From: an uncultured Roseburia sp.
GTDB taxonomy: Bacteria; Bacillota; Clostridia; Lachnospirales; Lachnospiraceae
Direction of reading: 5' to 3'
Assembly (NCBI GenBank): GCA_900539115.1
Contig: UQAQ01000002.1
Span: forward strand, 1-64,000
Length of the DNA stretch: 64,000 nt
The position numbers were made by a program, and so were the translations under genes. Shown piece by piece: positions 25,527 to 34,270 of the stretch (position 1 is the stretch's first letter; each line of letters begins with the position of its first letter). The notes under the pieces are model-generated. The model saw nothing but the letters and a program-made list of their open reading frames with translations, was not told where the DNA came from and searched no databases.

Positions 25527-26384
25527 TTAATGAATCGAGTCTCTGTATTCTCTTGAAGAAGCAAAAAAGCGATTGATCTCGGTACCTTGTTCGTTGGCAA
25601 TGTAAGAACGCATTTTTGTCAGCTCATCAATCATAAGTGAAAGAAAATGGTCGATGCTGTCGGCGTTGGAGAGACAGATGCTTTCCCACATTTCCGGAGA
25701 AGAAGAGGCGATTCGCGTAATGTCTTTGAAACCGCCGGCGGCAAAAGTTTTCATAAGTTCATTTGATGTATCATTTTCGCGGACCATATTGACAAGCGAA
25801 GCGGCTACAATATGTGGCACATGGCTGATCGCAGCGGTAATATCGTCATGAAGACCGGCATCTACCGTAGCAAAGATGGCACCTGTTCCGGAAAGAATTT
25901 TCTTTAGAAAAAGAACTTTTTCTTCTGCGGTCGTTTTGCATGGAGTGAGAAGATAGAAGGAATCCTGTAGTAAATCTTCGGATGAATTCGCAAACCCGGT
26001 TTTTTCCGAGCCTGCCATCGGATGTCCGCCGATGAATTGAGACTCCAGTTCGAGACGTTCGACCTCTTTATGGATGTTTCCTTTCACGCTTCCGACATCT
26101 GTAATAATACAGGTTTTATTAATAAGAGGTTTTAATTGTTCCAAAAATTGAATATTCTGCAACACAGGAGCACATAGGAAAATAATATCGCATTCAGAAA
26201 AATGAGCATCTATCGCATAGGTGATATCGCTGATGATTCCATCTTTTATTCCCTGCAAAAGATCTTCGTTTTTTCTACGACTGTAGACAATGATCCGGCA
26301 AGAGGGAAAATTTTTGCGGATGGAACGGGCGATGGAACCGCCGATCAGGCCCAGCCCTAAAAAACCAATAGTAAGTTGTTTCAT
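25527..26384 (-). CDS. tyrA: Prephenate dehydrogenase
   Basis: The 285-residue product starts MKQLTIGFLGLGLIGGSIAR, the Rossmann GxGxxG loop of TyrA, and continues with FLCAPVLQNIQFLEQL, ITDVGSVKGNIH, IGGHPMAGSEKTG (prephenate-binding His and Ser block) and AAISHVPHIVAASLV. It oxidises prephenate to 4-hydroxyphenylpyruvate with NAD+ for tyrosine synthesis. The length (about 285) means no C-terminal ACT domain, so feedback control would differ from ACT-bearing versions. AroB, another shikimate enzyme, is 32 kb away. The gene is alone between terminators and divergent from the flavodiiron gene. Confidence 0.95.
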   Translation of the reverse strand: MKQLTIGFLGLGLIGGSIARSIRKNFPSCRIIVYSRRKNEDLLQGIKDGIISDITYAIDAHFSECDIIFLCAPVLQNIQFLEQLKPLINKTCIITDVGSVKGNIHKEVERLELESQFIGGHPMAGSEKTGFANSSEDLLQDSFYLLTPCKTTAEEKVLFLKKILSGTGAIFATVDAGLHDDITAAISHVPHIVAASLVNMVRENDTSNELMKTFAAGGFKDITRIASSSPEMWESICLSNADSIDHFLSLMIDELTKMRSYIANEQGTEINRFFASSREYRDSIH

Positions 26385-26423
26385 GATGTCCTCCTTGTGT
26401 GTTTGTACATGATTTCCGATTTT

Positions 26424-26452
26424 ATTTTACATCAAAATGTTGATATTGTAAA
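26424..26452 (-). promoter_or_regulatory. tyrA promoter
   Basis: On the minus strand TTTACA (26452-26447) and TAAAAT (26429-26424) are 17 bp apart. The spacer contains ATCAACATTTTGAT, a short inverted repeat that could be an operator. Confidence 0.55.
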
Positions 26453-26472
26453 CAAATGATTGAAAATCCCTT

Positions 26473-26500
26473 TGAAATTTAAAGAACTTTATGATATGAT
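26473..26500 (+). promoter_or_regulatory. Flavodiiron gene promoter
   Basis: TTGAAA (about 26472-26477) and TATGAT (26495-26500) have 17-bp spacing. The start codon follows 37 bp later. Confidence 0.65.
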
Positions 26501-26537
26501 TTAAGAAAAAAATCAAGGCAGAAAGGAAGCAGATAAA

Positions 26538-27704
26538 ATGAAAGATACAACAATTTCAGATTCCATTTTTTATGTGGGTGCAGATGATACGACACTGGAT
26601 TTGTTTGAAAGCCAGTATATTGTTCCGGAAGGTGTGTCTTACAACTCCTATGTGATCATGGACGATAAAATTACAATTATGGATACTGTGGACCAGCGCG
26701 CGACAGACGAGTGGATCGCTAATGTCAAAAATGTCCTTAAAGATAAGACACCTGCTTATCTGGTGGTATCTCATATGGAACCGGATCACGCGGCCAATAT
26801 TCAGAAAATCGCGGAAATGTATCCGGAAATGAAAATTATTGGAAATGCAAAAACATTTTCGATGATGCCACAGTTTTTCGACTTTGATCTGAGCAATCGA
26901 AGTGTTGTGGTAAAAGAAGGCGAAGAAATTTCGCTGGGAGCACATACGCTTCAGTTTTTCATGGCTCCGATGGTGCATTGGCCGGAAGTTATGGTAACAT
27001 ATGAGAAGAGTGAAAAAATTCTATTTTCTGCAGATGGATTTGGCAAATTTGGTGCCTTGTCTGTAGAAGCAGACTGGGCTTGTGAAGCCAGAAGATATTA
27101 TTTCAATATTGTAGGAAAATACGGTGCACAGGTACAGGCTTTGTTAAAGAAAGCGGCGACATTGGATATTCAGATGATCTGCCCACTCCATGGACCGATC
27201 TTGAAAGAAAATCTTGGCTATTATATTGACAAATATAATACTTGGAGCAGCTATGAGCCGGAAGATGAGGGGGTATTGGTGGCATATGCTTCCATCCATG
27301 GAAATACTGCCAAAGCTGCTAAAAAGATGGGCGAGATCCTCAAAGAAAAAGGTGCTAAGAAAGTAGTTGTCAGTGATCTTTCCCGTGAGGATATGGCAGA
27401 AGTAATAGAAGATGCATTCCGCTATGATAAGATCATTGTCGCAGCAGCAACCTATGATGGAGGAATTTTCCCGGTTATGGAAGACTTCCTTCGCCATTTG
27501 AAGAGTAAAAATTATCAGAAACGTGTCGTTGGTATTATGGAAAATGGTTCCTGGGCGCCGATGGCAGGAAAACAGATGCGCGCGATTCTGGATGAGATGA
27601 AAAATCTTACCATTTGTGACAATCAGGTAACAATCCGGTCTACGATGAATGAGAAAAATGTAGAAGAAATGAACCGGCTGGCTCAAGAGGTTTTGGAAAA
27701 ATAA
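26538..27704 (+). CDS. FprA-family A-type flavoprotein (flavodiiron protein)
   Basis: The 388-residue protein joins a metallo-beta-lactamase-like diiron domain (about 1-250) to a flavodoxin domain (about 255-388). Diiron ligands appear as SHMEPDHAAN (H79, E81, D83, H84), MVHWPEVM (His), FSADGFG (Asp) and CPLHGPI (His). The FMN domain opens VAYASIHGNTAKAA. Such enzymes reduce O2 to water or NO to N2O and protect anaerobes. There is no rubredoxin extension, so an external electron donor is needed; the EFR1-type protein at 10018 is only a speculative partner. The gene stands alone with its own promoter and terminator. Confidence 0.94.
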   Translation: MKDTTISDSIFYVGADDTTLDLFESQYIVPEGVSYNSYVIMDDKITIMDTVDQRATDEWIANVKNVLKDKTPAYLVVSHMEPDHAANIQKIAEMYPEMKIIGNAKTFSMMPQFFDFDLSNRSVVVKEGEEISLGAHTLQFFMAPMVHWPEVMVTYEKSEKILFSADGFGKFGALSVEADWACEARRYYFNIVGKYGAQVQALLKKAATLDIQMICPLHGPILKENLGYYIDKYNTWSSYEPEDEGVLVAYASIHGNTAKAAKKMGEILKEKGAKKVVVSDLSREDMAEVIEDAFRYDKIIVAAATYDGGIFPVMEDFLRHLKSKNYQKRVVGIMENGSWAPMAGKQMRAILDEMKNLTICDNQVTIRSTMNEKNVEEMNRLAQEVLEK

Positions 27705-27711
27705 GGAAAAT

Positions 27712-27759
27712 AAAAACATCCGCTACAGAGAAATTGTTTCCCTGCAGCGGATGTTTTTT
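27712..27759. terminator. Strong bidirectional terminator
   Basis: AAAAACATCCGCT (27712-27724) is the exact complement of AGCGGATGTTTTT (27746-27758). T-tracts exist in both directions, fitting the convergent flavodiiron and phosphoribosyltransferase-like genes. Confidence 0.85.
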
Positions 27760-27776
27760 ATCTTCTTAAACAGTAT

Positions 27777-28418
27777 TTACAGCTTCGAATATCCGTAACT
27801 ATTTACAATCGCATCTATTTTCTGTCCTGCATGACAAAGAGGGCAGTCCTTCTGAGTAAATGATTTGTAATCTGAAAAATCATCTGTAGTAAAGATGGAA
27901 CGAACCGGATATCCGTGAATTTCATCTTTTGCACTAAAGATCGCAGACAATCCCTGAATGATTCCACCATAATATTCCAAACACTCCAGACATTGGTCAA
28001 TGGTCTTTCCGGTAGTGGCAGAAGCAACAAGCAGGAGAATATTTTTCCCTCTGACCATTGGTTGAATATTGTCACGGAAAAACATCTGTCCGCTGGAATC
28101 GAATTCCGGCTCAATGACATAGATGCTTTGGTGTGCGTTCATGGAGATAACGCCGGCATCTGTCAGAATCTCAGCAAGATAAGCACCGATGACATAGGTT
28201 CCGTCCATACAGACGATCGCATCGATTGGAGTGTTGTATTTGTAATTGTTTGCCATGGTGGAAGCCACGGCTTTTGCCTCGCGCTGTCCGACTTTCAAAC
28301 GTGTCATATCCATGTAGTAGTTGATGTGTGAGTGGCTGGTAGCAAAATGTCCGGGAACCACTTTCAATAAAATTTTACTGTTAATTTTTGATGGTATTTT
28401 AATCGCATTTTCAAACAT
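27777..28418 (-). CDS. Phosphoribosyltransferase-like protein with C-terminal CxxC
   Basis: The 213-residue protein resembles orotate-phosphoribosyltransferase-like folds: an N-terminal hood (FATSHSHINYYMDMTRLK), a core strand DAIVCMDGTYVIGAYLAEIL, and the stretch ILLLVASATTGKTIDQCLEC at the position of the PRPP loop. In typical members that loop reads VDDxxTTG; here the two acidic residues are replaced by Ala-Ser, so PRPP chemistry may be altered. The end carries KDCPLCHAGQK, a possible metal-binding Cys pair. I choose ATG 28418 because CAGGAGG lies just upstream. It is followed on the same strand by nothing and preceded by the small membrane protein gene, 39 bp away. Confidence 0.65.
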   Translation of the reverse strand: MFENAIKIPSKINSKILLKVVPGHFATSHSHINYYMDMTRLKVGQREAKAVASTMANNYKYNTPIDAIVCMDGTYVIGAYLAEILTDAGVISMNAHQSIYVIEPEFDSSGQMFFRDNIQPMVRGKNILLLVASATTGKTIDQCLECLEYYGGIIQGLSAIFSAKDEIHGYPVRSIFTTDDFSDYKSFTQKDCPLCHAGQKIDAIVNSYGYSKL

Positions 28419-28457
28419 AGGCAACCTCCTGTATGATTGTAGTATTTGAAACAAAAA

Positions 28458-28808
28458 TTATTTTGCCGGTTCACCGGTGGCGGTTTCTTCGGACGCATTT
28501 TCATCGTTTTCGCCTTCTTCTTTCTTTGACGTCTGCGACAGCAGTGTCAGAATGGAGAGAAGAATTGTTAAAACAATAGGTGCTGCGTAGATGATCGTTC
28601 GAATATCAGAACGAACCCGGACGCCTGGGGAGTTAAACCAGATAAATAACGTGAGGTAGGTGGTAAATACCAAAGTCCCGAAAATAATGCCCAAAATCTG
28701 ACCGATGCGTTTTCCCTTTAACCAAGAGGTCCAAAGGCAATACACCAGAAAAAAAGCGAGTGCACTGTCGAAAAGACCAAAAATAAGCATACCAACATTG
28801 ATTCCCAT
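28458..28808 (-). CDS. Small three-helix membrane protein
   Basis: The 116-residue product has three likely membrane helices at about 5-27, 37-57 and 70-90, and an acidic, soluble C-terminal tail (KKEEGENDENASEETATGE). No known motif is visible and I do not recognise a family. Its ribosome binding site is GGAGGAT. It lies 39 bp upstream of the phosphoribosyltransferase-like gene on the same strand and is probably cotranscribed with it. Confidence 0.65.
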   Translation of the reverse strand: MGINVGMLIFGLFDSALAFFLVYCLWTSWLKGKRIGQILGIIFGTLVFTTYLTLFIWFNSPGVRVRSDIRTIIYAAPIVLTILLSILTLLSQTSKKEEGENDENASEETATGEPAK

Positions 28809-28895
28809 AGGACTATCCTCCGTTTCAAATTATGTTCTGTTATGTTGCATAAAAACAGTATACTACATTATTTGAAAAATTTCCATGATTTTTTG

Positions 28896-28924
28896 TTGAC
28901 AAGTAAAAAAAAATATGATATTGT
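28896..28924 (+). promoter_or_regulatory. tRNA-Leu promoter
   Basis: A perfect TTGACA (28896-28901) is followed after 17 bp by TATTGT (28919-28924), eleven bases before the tRNA. Confidence 0.6.
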
Positions 28925-28934
28925 AATAAAGCAC

Positions 28935-29018
28935 GCAGGAATGGCGGAATTGGCAGACGCGCACGGTTCAGGTCCGTGTGGTAGCAATACCATGAGGGTT
29001 CAAGTCCCTTTTCCTGCA
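28935..29018 (+). tRNA. tRNA-Leu (anticodon CAG)
   Basis: The 84-nt sequence folds as a class II tRNA. The acceptor GCAGGAA (28935-28941) pairs with TTCCTGC (29011-29017). The anticodon arm is CACGG-TTCAGGT-CCGTG with CAG at 28969-28971, and the T arm contains GGTTCAAGTCC. The long variable arm fits Leu. CCA is not encoded. Confidence 0.95.
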
Positions 29019-29024
29019 TCCAAG

Positions 29025-29054
29025 ACTCTGTTCAGAAAATGGACAGAGTTTTTT
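29025..29054 (+). terminator. tRNA-Leu terminator
   Basis: ACTCTGT (29025-29031) pairs with ACAGAGT (29043-29049), followed by a run of T. Confidence 0.8.
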
Positions 29055-29179
29055 GTTATCTGGAATTGTTCTGTTTGCGTTCACAAAAAATTCGTAGAGT
29101 TTGTTCTTTACAAAAGAAAATAATATGGTAAAATATTATTATATGCTTTGAGCAAAAAAATGTATTTCGGAGGGTAACA

Positions 29180-30334
29180 ATGAACAACTCAAAAAAATTA
29201 GCAAAAAACAACGGAGTAAGTAAGAAACAGGGAGGAGGCACCGGCGCTTTGTCTTTTGTTTCTTCTAAAAATAAGGTTCTGGTGATTTTAGGTATTCTTG
29301 CCGTTATCGTATTGTGCGCAGGGGTGTGCTATATGCAGCTTCGCCCGCGTGCCGTATTGGTAGTTTCCACGACAGATGAAAATGGAACGCAAAAGAAAGA
29401 CACGGTTTATATGAAAGAAGCCGTTTACAGCATTTATCAGGTAGAAAACCAGTACAATCAATATTCTTCCATTTATCAGCAGTTGTACGGAAAGACATAT
29501 TGGGAAATGGAAGATGTTGACAGTAAAGGAAGAAATGGTGCTTCCGCTGCGAAAAAGCAAGTGATGGATTCTTTGAAACAGCGTGAGGTTCTTTATATGG
29601 AGGCTCAGAAGAGAGGATATTCCCTCACGGCAGAAGAAGAGAAAACAGCAGAAGATAATGTCACAGATACCATGAAAAATTTTACGGATAAGCAGAAAAG
29701 CCTGGAGGGTCTGGATGAAAAGACCTTGAAAAGTGAATTTAAGAAAAATGCACTTGCAGAGAAATTCCGTCAGATTTTGATCAAAGAAAGCGGTGTGGAT
29801 GAAGAGGCATTGAAGGCAACTGTAAATAAAAAAGATTACAGACAGTATACATTGCAGTATTATAAAGTCAGCAATCAGGAAACCAGCGGAGAAGAAACCA
29901 AAGAGGTTTCCGCAGAACAGAAGCAGACAAATCTTACCAATATGCAGGCGTTGCAGGAAAAAGCAAAGACAGCAGAGGATTTTACAAAACTGTTGGATGA
30001 CAATGACAAAACGGGAATCCAGTATCAAACAGAGAATCTGATCAAAAAGGATCTGAAAGATTCTACATTCCTGAATAAAAAACTTCGTAAGCAGATCATG
30101 AAGATGGATAATGGTCAGATTTCAGATATTATTGAGGGAGACGACGGTTATTATCTGATCAAAATGGTAAACAACGATGACAGTGAAGCGTATGACAATC
30201 AGTGCCAGTCTGTTGTCAATGAAGAAGAAACAAAGCAGTTCAACGCAAGATATGCTGAATTTGCACCAAATTATGTTACAGAAGTTCAGAGTTATTGGAA
30301 GGGCCGTGTAAAACTTGGTTCTTACACAATATAA
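29180..30334 (+). CDS. Membrane-anchored SurA/PrsA-like foldase
   Basis: The 384-residue protein has a basic cytoplasmic start, one membrane helix at about residues 33-52 (VLVILGILAVIVLCAGVCYM), and an extracytoplasmic part. Residues about 75-220 are helical and charged, like the SurA/PrsA N-terminal chaperone domain (KQVMDSLKQREVLYMEAQKRGYSLTAEEE). A C-terminal segment with KTAEDFTKLL..MDNGQISDIIEGDDGYYLIKMV matches the core of a parvulin-type prolyl isomerase (GQxSxxxxxxxGYYxxK). The lipobox of PrsA is not clear, as the helix ends AGVCYM, so it may be a membrane anchor. It probably helps secreted proteins fold. Confidence 0.75.
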   Translation: MNNSKKLAKNNGVSKKQGGGTGALSFVSSKNKVLVILGILAVIVLCAGVCYMQLRPRAVLVVSTTDENGTQKKDTVYMKEAVYSIYQVENQYNQYSSIYQQLYGKTYWEMEDVDSKGRNGASAAKKQVMDSLKQREVLYMEAQKRGYSLTAEEEKTAEDNVTDTMKNFTDKQKSLEGLDEKTLKSEFKKNALAEKFRQILIKESGVDEEALKATVNKKDYRQYTLQYYKVSNQETSGEETKEVSAEQKQTNLTNMQALQEKAKTAEDFTKLLDDNDKTGIQYQTENLIKKDLKDSTFLNKKLRKQIMKMDNGQISDIIEGDDGYYLIKMVNNDDSEAYDNQCQSVVNEEETKQFNARYAEFAPNYVTEVQSYWKGRVKLGSYTI

Positions 30335-30384
30335 GAGGAACTTGTAGTGATAATGATGGATAAGACAAGATAGGAGAGAAAATC

Positions 30385-33300
30385 ATGGCTAATGTAAAGC
30401 GAATTTACGTAGAAAAGAAAGAGGACTATGCCGTAGCTGCAAAAGAGTTGAAACAGGAGGTAAAGGAATACCTTGGAATTAAGGATCTTGAGCAGGTTCG
30501 AGTATTGATTCGCTATGATGTCGAGGGCATTCAGGAAGAAACTTACAAAAAAGCACTGGCAACCGTATTTTCAGAACCACCGGTAGATTATGTCTATGAG
30601 GGAAGTTTTGAGAAAAAAGCAGGAGATAAGGTGTTTTCCGTTCAATATCTGCCGGGACAGTTTGATCAGCGTGCGGATTCCGCAGAGCAGTGTGTAAAAT
30701 TGTTGAACGAAAGCGAAGAACCGGTTATTCGTTCGGCTACTACTTATGTTTTGTCAGGCAATATTTCCGAAGAAGATTTTGCCCGTATCAAAGAGTACTG
30801 CATCAACCCGGTAGATTCGAAAGAGACGGATGAAACCATTCCGGAAACACTGGTAACCAAGTTTGAAGAGCCGGCAGATGTTAAGATTTTTGATGGCTTT
30901 AAGGACATGCCGGAAGAAGAACTGAATCAATTGTATCAGTCTCTCGGTCTTGCCATGACATTTAAAGACTTTTTACACATTCAGAATTATTTTAAAAATG
31001 AAGAAAAACGTGACCCTAGCGTGACAGAGATTCGTGTGTTAGATACATATTGGTCGGATCACTGCCGTCATACCACATTTTTGACAGAATTGAAAAATGT
31101 TACATTTGAAGAAGGCGATTACAAAAAGCCGATTCAGGACACGTTTGAACAGTATAAAAAAGATCATGAGACAATTTATAAAGGAAGAGATGATAAATTC
31201 GTTTCCTTGATGGATATTGCACTTATGGCGATGAAAAAACTTCGTGCAGAAGGAAAATTGGACGACATGGAAGTTTCGGATGAAATTAATGCCTGCTCGA
31301 TTGTTGTTCCGGTTGAGATCGATCACGAAGATGGTAAAGGACCGGTTATGGAAGAATGGCTTGTGTTCTTTAAAAATGAGACACACAACCATCCGACTGA
31401 AATTGAGCCATTTGGTGGAGCTGCTACCTGTCTTGGCGGTGCGATCCGTGACCCATTGTCAGGACGTGGCTATGTGTACCAGGCAATGCGTGTTACCGGC
31501 GCTGCTGATCCGACAAAATCGTTGAAAGATACATTGGAAGGTAAACTGCCACAGAGAAAGATTGTGACAGGGGCTGCCAGCGGATACAGTTCTTATGGTA
31601 ACCAGATTGGTCTTGCAACAGGACTGGTAGATGAGATCTATCATCCGAATTATGTGGCAAAACGTCTGGAAATCGGTGCCGTTATGGGGGCTGCTCCTCG
31701 TAAAAATGTAATTCGTGAAAATTCGGATCCGGATGATGTCATCATTCTTCTTGGGGGAAGAACCGGACGAGATGGCTGTGGTGGAGCGACAGGATCTTCG
31801 AAAGCACACAATACAGAGTCTATTGATACCTGTGGTGCAGAAGTACAGAAAGGTAATGCTCCGACAGAGCGTAAGATTCAGAGATTGTTCCGCAGAGAAG
31901 AGGTCAGCCGTTTGATCAAAAAATGTAATGACTTTGGTGCCGGCGGTGTATCCGTTGCAATCGGTGAACTGGCAGACGGACTGCGCGTGGATCTTGATAA
32001 AGTGCCTAAGAAATATGCCGGTTTGGATGGAACAGAGCTTGCAATTTCCGAATCCCAGGAGCGTATGGCGATTGTTGTAGATCCGAAGGATGTAGATAAA
32101 ATGCTTGGTTATGCAAACGAGGAAAACCTGGAGGCGATTCCGGTAGCTGTAGTTACGGAAACTCCAAGACTTGTTCTTTCCTGGAGAGGAAAAGAAATTG
32201 TAAATATTTCCCGCGCATTTCTGGATACCAACGGAGCACATCAGGAAACAGATGTAACGGTTACGATGCCTTCAAAAGCAGAAAATTATATGGAAAAAGT
32301 GGAAGTGAAAGATAACTTTAAAGATACTTTCACAGACACATTAAAAGGTTTGAATGTCTGCTCCAAAAAAGGATTGGTGGAAATGTTTGACAGTTCTATC
32401 GGAGCGTCAACGGTTACAATGCCATATGGTGGTAAATACCAGCTGACACCTACGCAGACGATGATTGCAAAACTTCCGGTATTGGATGGAAAATGTGATA
32501 CGGTTACAATGATGAGTTATGGCATGGATCCATATCTTACCAGCTGGAGTCCATATCATGGAGCAGAATATGCAGTGCTTACCTCAGTGGCCAAGATTGT
32601 TGCTGCCGGTGGGGATTATAAAAAGATTCGTTTTACGTTCCAGGAATACTTCAAACGTATGACGGAAGACAGTAAACGCTGGGGAGAGCCGATGGCAGCT
32701 TTGCTTGGTGCTTACGATGCACAGATGAAATTCGGTCTTCCGTCAATTGGTGGAAAAGACAGTATGTCGGGAACTTTCAATGATATTGATGTTCCACCGA
32801 CATTGTGCTCATTTGCTGTGGATGTGGCTACGGTTTCCGATGTTGTCACACCGGAATTGAAAAAAGCAGGAGATGTACTTATATGTCTGCCAATCCGCAA
32901 AGATGCGTATGATCTTCCGGATTACGATTATGTACTCAACATGTACGAGACAGTAACGACACAGATGCGTGGCGGTCTCGTAAAAGCGGCCTATGCTTTG
33001 GAAGGCAAAGGAATTGCACAGGCGGCCGCGAAGATGGCATTTGGTAATAAACTGGGTGTTGCATTTGAAGAGAAAGAAGCCGTTTCCACATACTTTGAAC
33101 CGGCTTACGGTAATCTTCTTCTTGAAGTGGATGCTGCAGATGTAGAAAAAGTAGCTGCACTTGGATTGGATTACAAAGTGGTTGGTACGGTTACGGAAAA
33201 AGCTGAGTTTACTTACGGAAACGAAAGTGTATCCATGGAAGAGGCAATTGCTTCCTGGACACAGACCTTGGAAAAAGTATTCCCAACCCGTTCCGGAGTG

Positions 33301-34167
33301 GAAGACAAGAAGATTACTACCGGACTTTATGATGCCAAAGAGATTTATGTGTGCAAGCATAAAGTGGCAAAACCAAAAGTATTTATTCCGGTATTTCCGG
33401 GTACAAACTGCGAATATGATACGATGAAATCATTTGTGGCTGCAGGCGCAGAGACAGAGAGTATCGTATTTAAGAATATGACAGAGTCAGACATTAAGGA
33501 TAGTGTGGATGCATTTGAAAGAGCAATCAATGAATCCCAGATTTTGATGTTCTCCGGTGGATTTAGTGCCGGTGATGAACCGGATGGTTCTGCGAAGTTT
33601 ATTACTTCCGTATTCCGCAATGAACGCATCAAAGAAGCCGTTCATCGTCTCCTTCAGGAGAGAGATGGTTTGGCACTTGGTATCTGTAATGGTTTCCAGG
33701 CTTTGGTTAAACTGGGACTGGTTCCTTATGGAGAAATCAAGACACAGAAAGACGATTCCCCGACATTGACAACCAACAGCATTGGCCGTCATATCAGTAA
33801 ATCGGTTTACACAAAAGTAGTAACGAACAAGTCCCCATGGCTCCGGAAGGCGACACTCGGCGGTGTTTATGCCGTACCGGCTTCTCACGGAGAAGGACGT
33901 TTTGTCGCAAGCAAAGAGTGGATTGATAAATTGTTCGAAAATGGACAGGTTGCTACACAGTATGTCGACGTCAATGGCAATCCGACGATGGATGAAGACT
34001 TCAATCCAAACGGTTCTTACTATGCAATCGAAGGTATCACAAGCCCGGATGGAAGAGTGTTAGGAAAAATGGCACATTCCGAGCGTCGTGGCGATGGCGT
34101 GGCATTGAATATCTGCGGCGACCAGAACCAGTTGATCTTCGAGAGTGGCGTTCAGTATTTTAAATAA
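30385..34167 (+). CDS. purL: Phosphoribosylformylglycinamidine synthase, single chain
   Basis: At 1260 residues this is the fused, large form of FGAM synthase, which makes FGAM from FGAR, glutamine and ATP in purine synthesis. The PurL core shows TYWSDHCRHTTF, FKNETHNHPTEIEPFGGAAT, GCGGATGSS and a second AIR-synthase-like repeat; the C-terminal glutaminase domain shows FPGTNCEYDTM, GGFSAGDEPDG, LGICNGFQAL (nucleophile Cys) and PASHGEGRF. The fused form is usual in this clostridial group. No other pur gene is adjacent. It follows the foldase gene by 50 bp and may share its transcript. It ends at a very long hairpin. Confidence 0.97.
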   Translation: MANVKRIYVEKKEDYAVAAKELKQEVKEYLGIKDLEQVRVLIRYDVEGIQEETYKKALATVFSEPPVDYVYEGSFEKKAGDKVFSVQYLPGQFDQRADSAEQCVKLLNESEEPVIRSATTYVLSGNISEEDFARIKEYCINPVDSKETDETIPETLVTKFEEPADVKIFDGFKDMPEEELNQLYQSLGLAMTFKDFLHIQNYFKNEEKRDPSVTEIRVLDTYWSDHCRHTTFLTELKNVTFEEGDYKKPIQDTFEQYKKDHETIYKGRDDKFVSLMDIALMAMKKLRAEGKLDDMEVSDEINACSIVVPVEIDHEDGKGPVMEEWLVFFKNETHNHPTEIEPFGGAATCLGGAIRDPLSGRGYVYQAMRVTGAADPTKSLKDTLEGKLPQRKIVTGAASGYSSYGNQIGLATGLVDEIYHPNYVAKRLEIGAVMGAAPRKNVIRENSDPDDVIILLGGRTGRDGCGGATGSSKAHNTESIDTCGAEVQKGNAPTERKIQRLFRREEVSRLIKKCNDFGAGGVSVAIGELADGLRVDLDKVPKKYAGLDGTELAISESQERMAIVVDPKDVDKMLGYANEENLEAIPVAVVTETPRLVLSWRGKEIVNISRAFLDTNGAHQETDVTVTMPSKAENYMEKVEVKDNFKDTFTDTLKGLNVCSKKGLVEMFDSSIGASTVTMPYGGKYQLTPTQTMIAKLPVLDGKCDTVTMMSYGMDPYLTSWSPYHGAEYAVLTSVAKIVAAGGDYKKIRFTFQEYFKRMTEDSKRWGEPMAALLGAYDAQMKFGLPSIGGKDSMSGTFNDIDVPPTLCSFAVDVATVSDVVTPELKKAGDVLICLPIRKDAYDLPDYDYVLNMYETVTTQMRGGLVKAAYALEGKGIAQAAAKMAFGNKLGVAFEEKEAVSTYFEPAYGNLLLEVDAADVEKVAALGLDYKVVGTVTEKAEFTYGNESVSMEEAIASWTQTLEKVFPTRSGVEDKKITTGLYDAKEIYVCKHKVAKPKVFIPVFPGTNCEYDTMKSFVAAGAETESIVFKNMTESDIKDSVDAFERAINESQILMFSGGFSAGDEPDGSAKFITSVFRNERIKEAVHRLLQERDGLALGICNGFQALVKLGLVPYGEIKTQKDDSPTLTTNSIGRHISKSVYTKVVTNKSPWLRKATLGGVYAVPASHGEGRFVASKEWIDKLFENGQVATQYVDVNGNPTMDEDFNPNGSYYAIEGITSPDGRVLGKMAHSERRGDGVALNICGDQNQLIFESGVQYFK

Positions 34168-34174
34168 AAAATAT

Positions 34175-34266
34175 CTATTCAGGACTTATATCTAAAAAGC
34201 GAATACCTTGTCGTGTTTACACGTAAAAGGCATTCGCTTTTTGGATATGGGAGAAGTCCTGAATAG
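34175..34266. terminator. Exceptionally long hairpin between convergent genes
   Basis: The outer arms CTATTCAGGACTT (34175-34187) and AAGTCCTGAATAG (34254-34266) are exact complements. Inside them AAAAAGCGAAT (34194-34204) pairs with ATTCGCTTTTT (34232-34242), CCTT with AAGG, and CGTG with CACG near the tip. The near-complete stem is over 30 bp. It lies between purL (+) and the AraC gene (-) and probably stops transcription both ways, but is longer than usual terminators. Confidence 0.7.
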
Positions 34267-34270
34267 TAAA

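Noticed and set aside
28842..29123. An open frame of 93 codons across the tRNA-Leu gene
   Set aside because: It reads through a complete tRNA and terminator; the tRNA explains the region.
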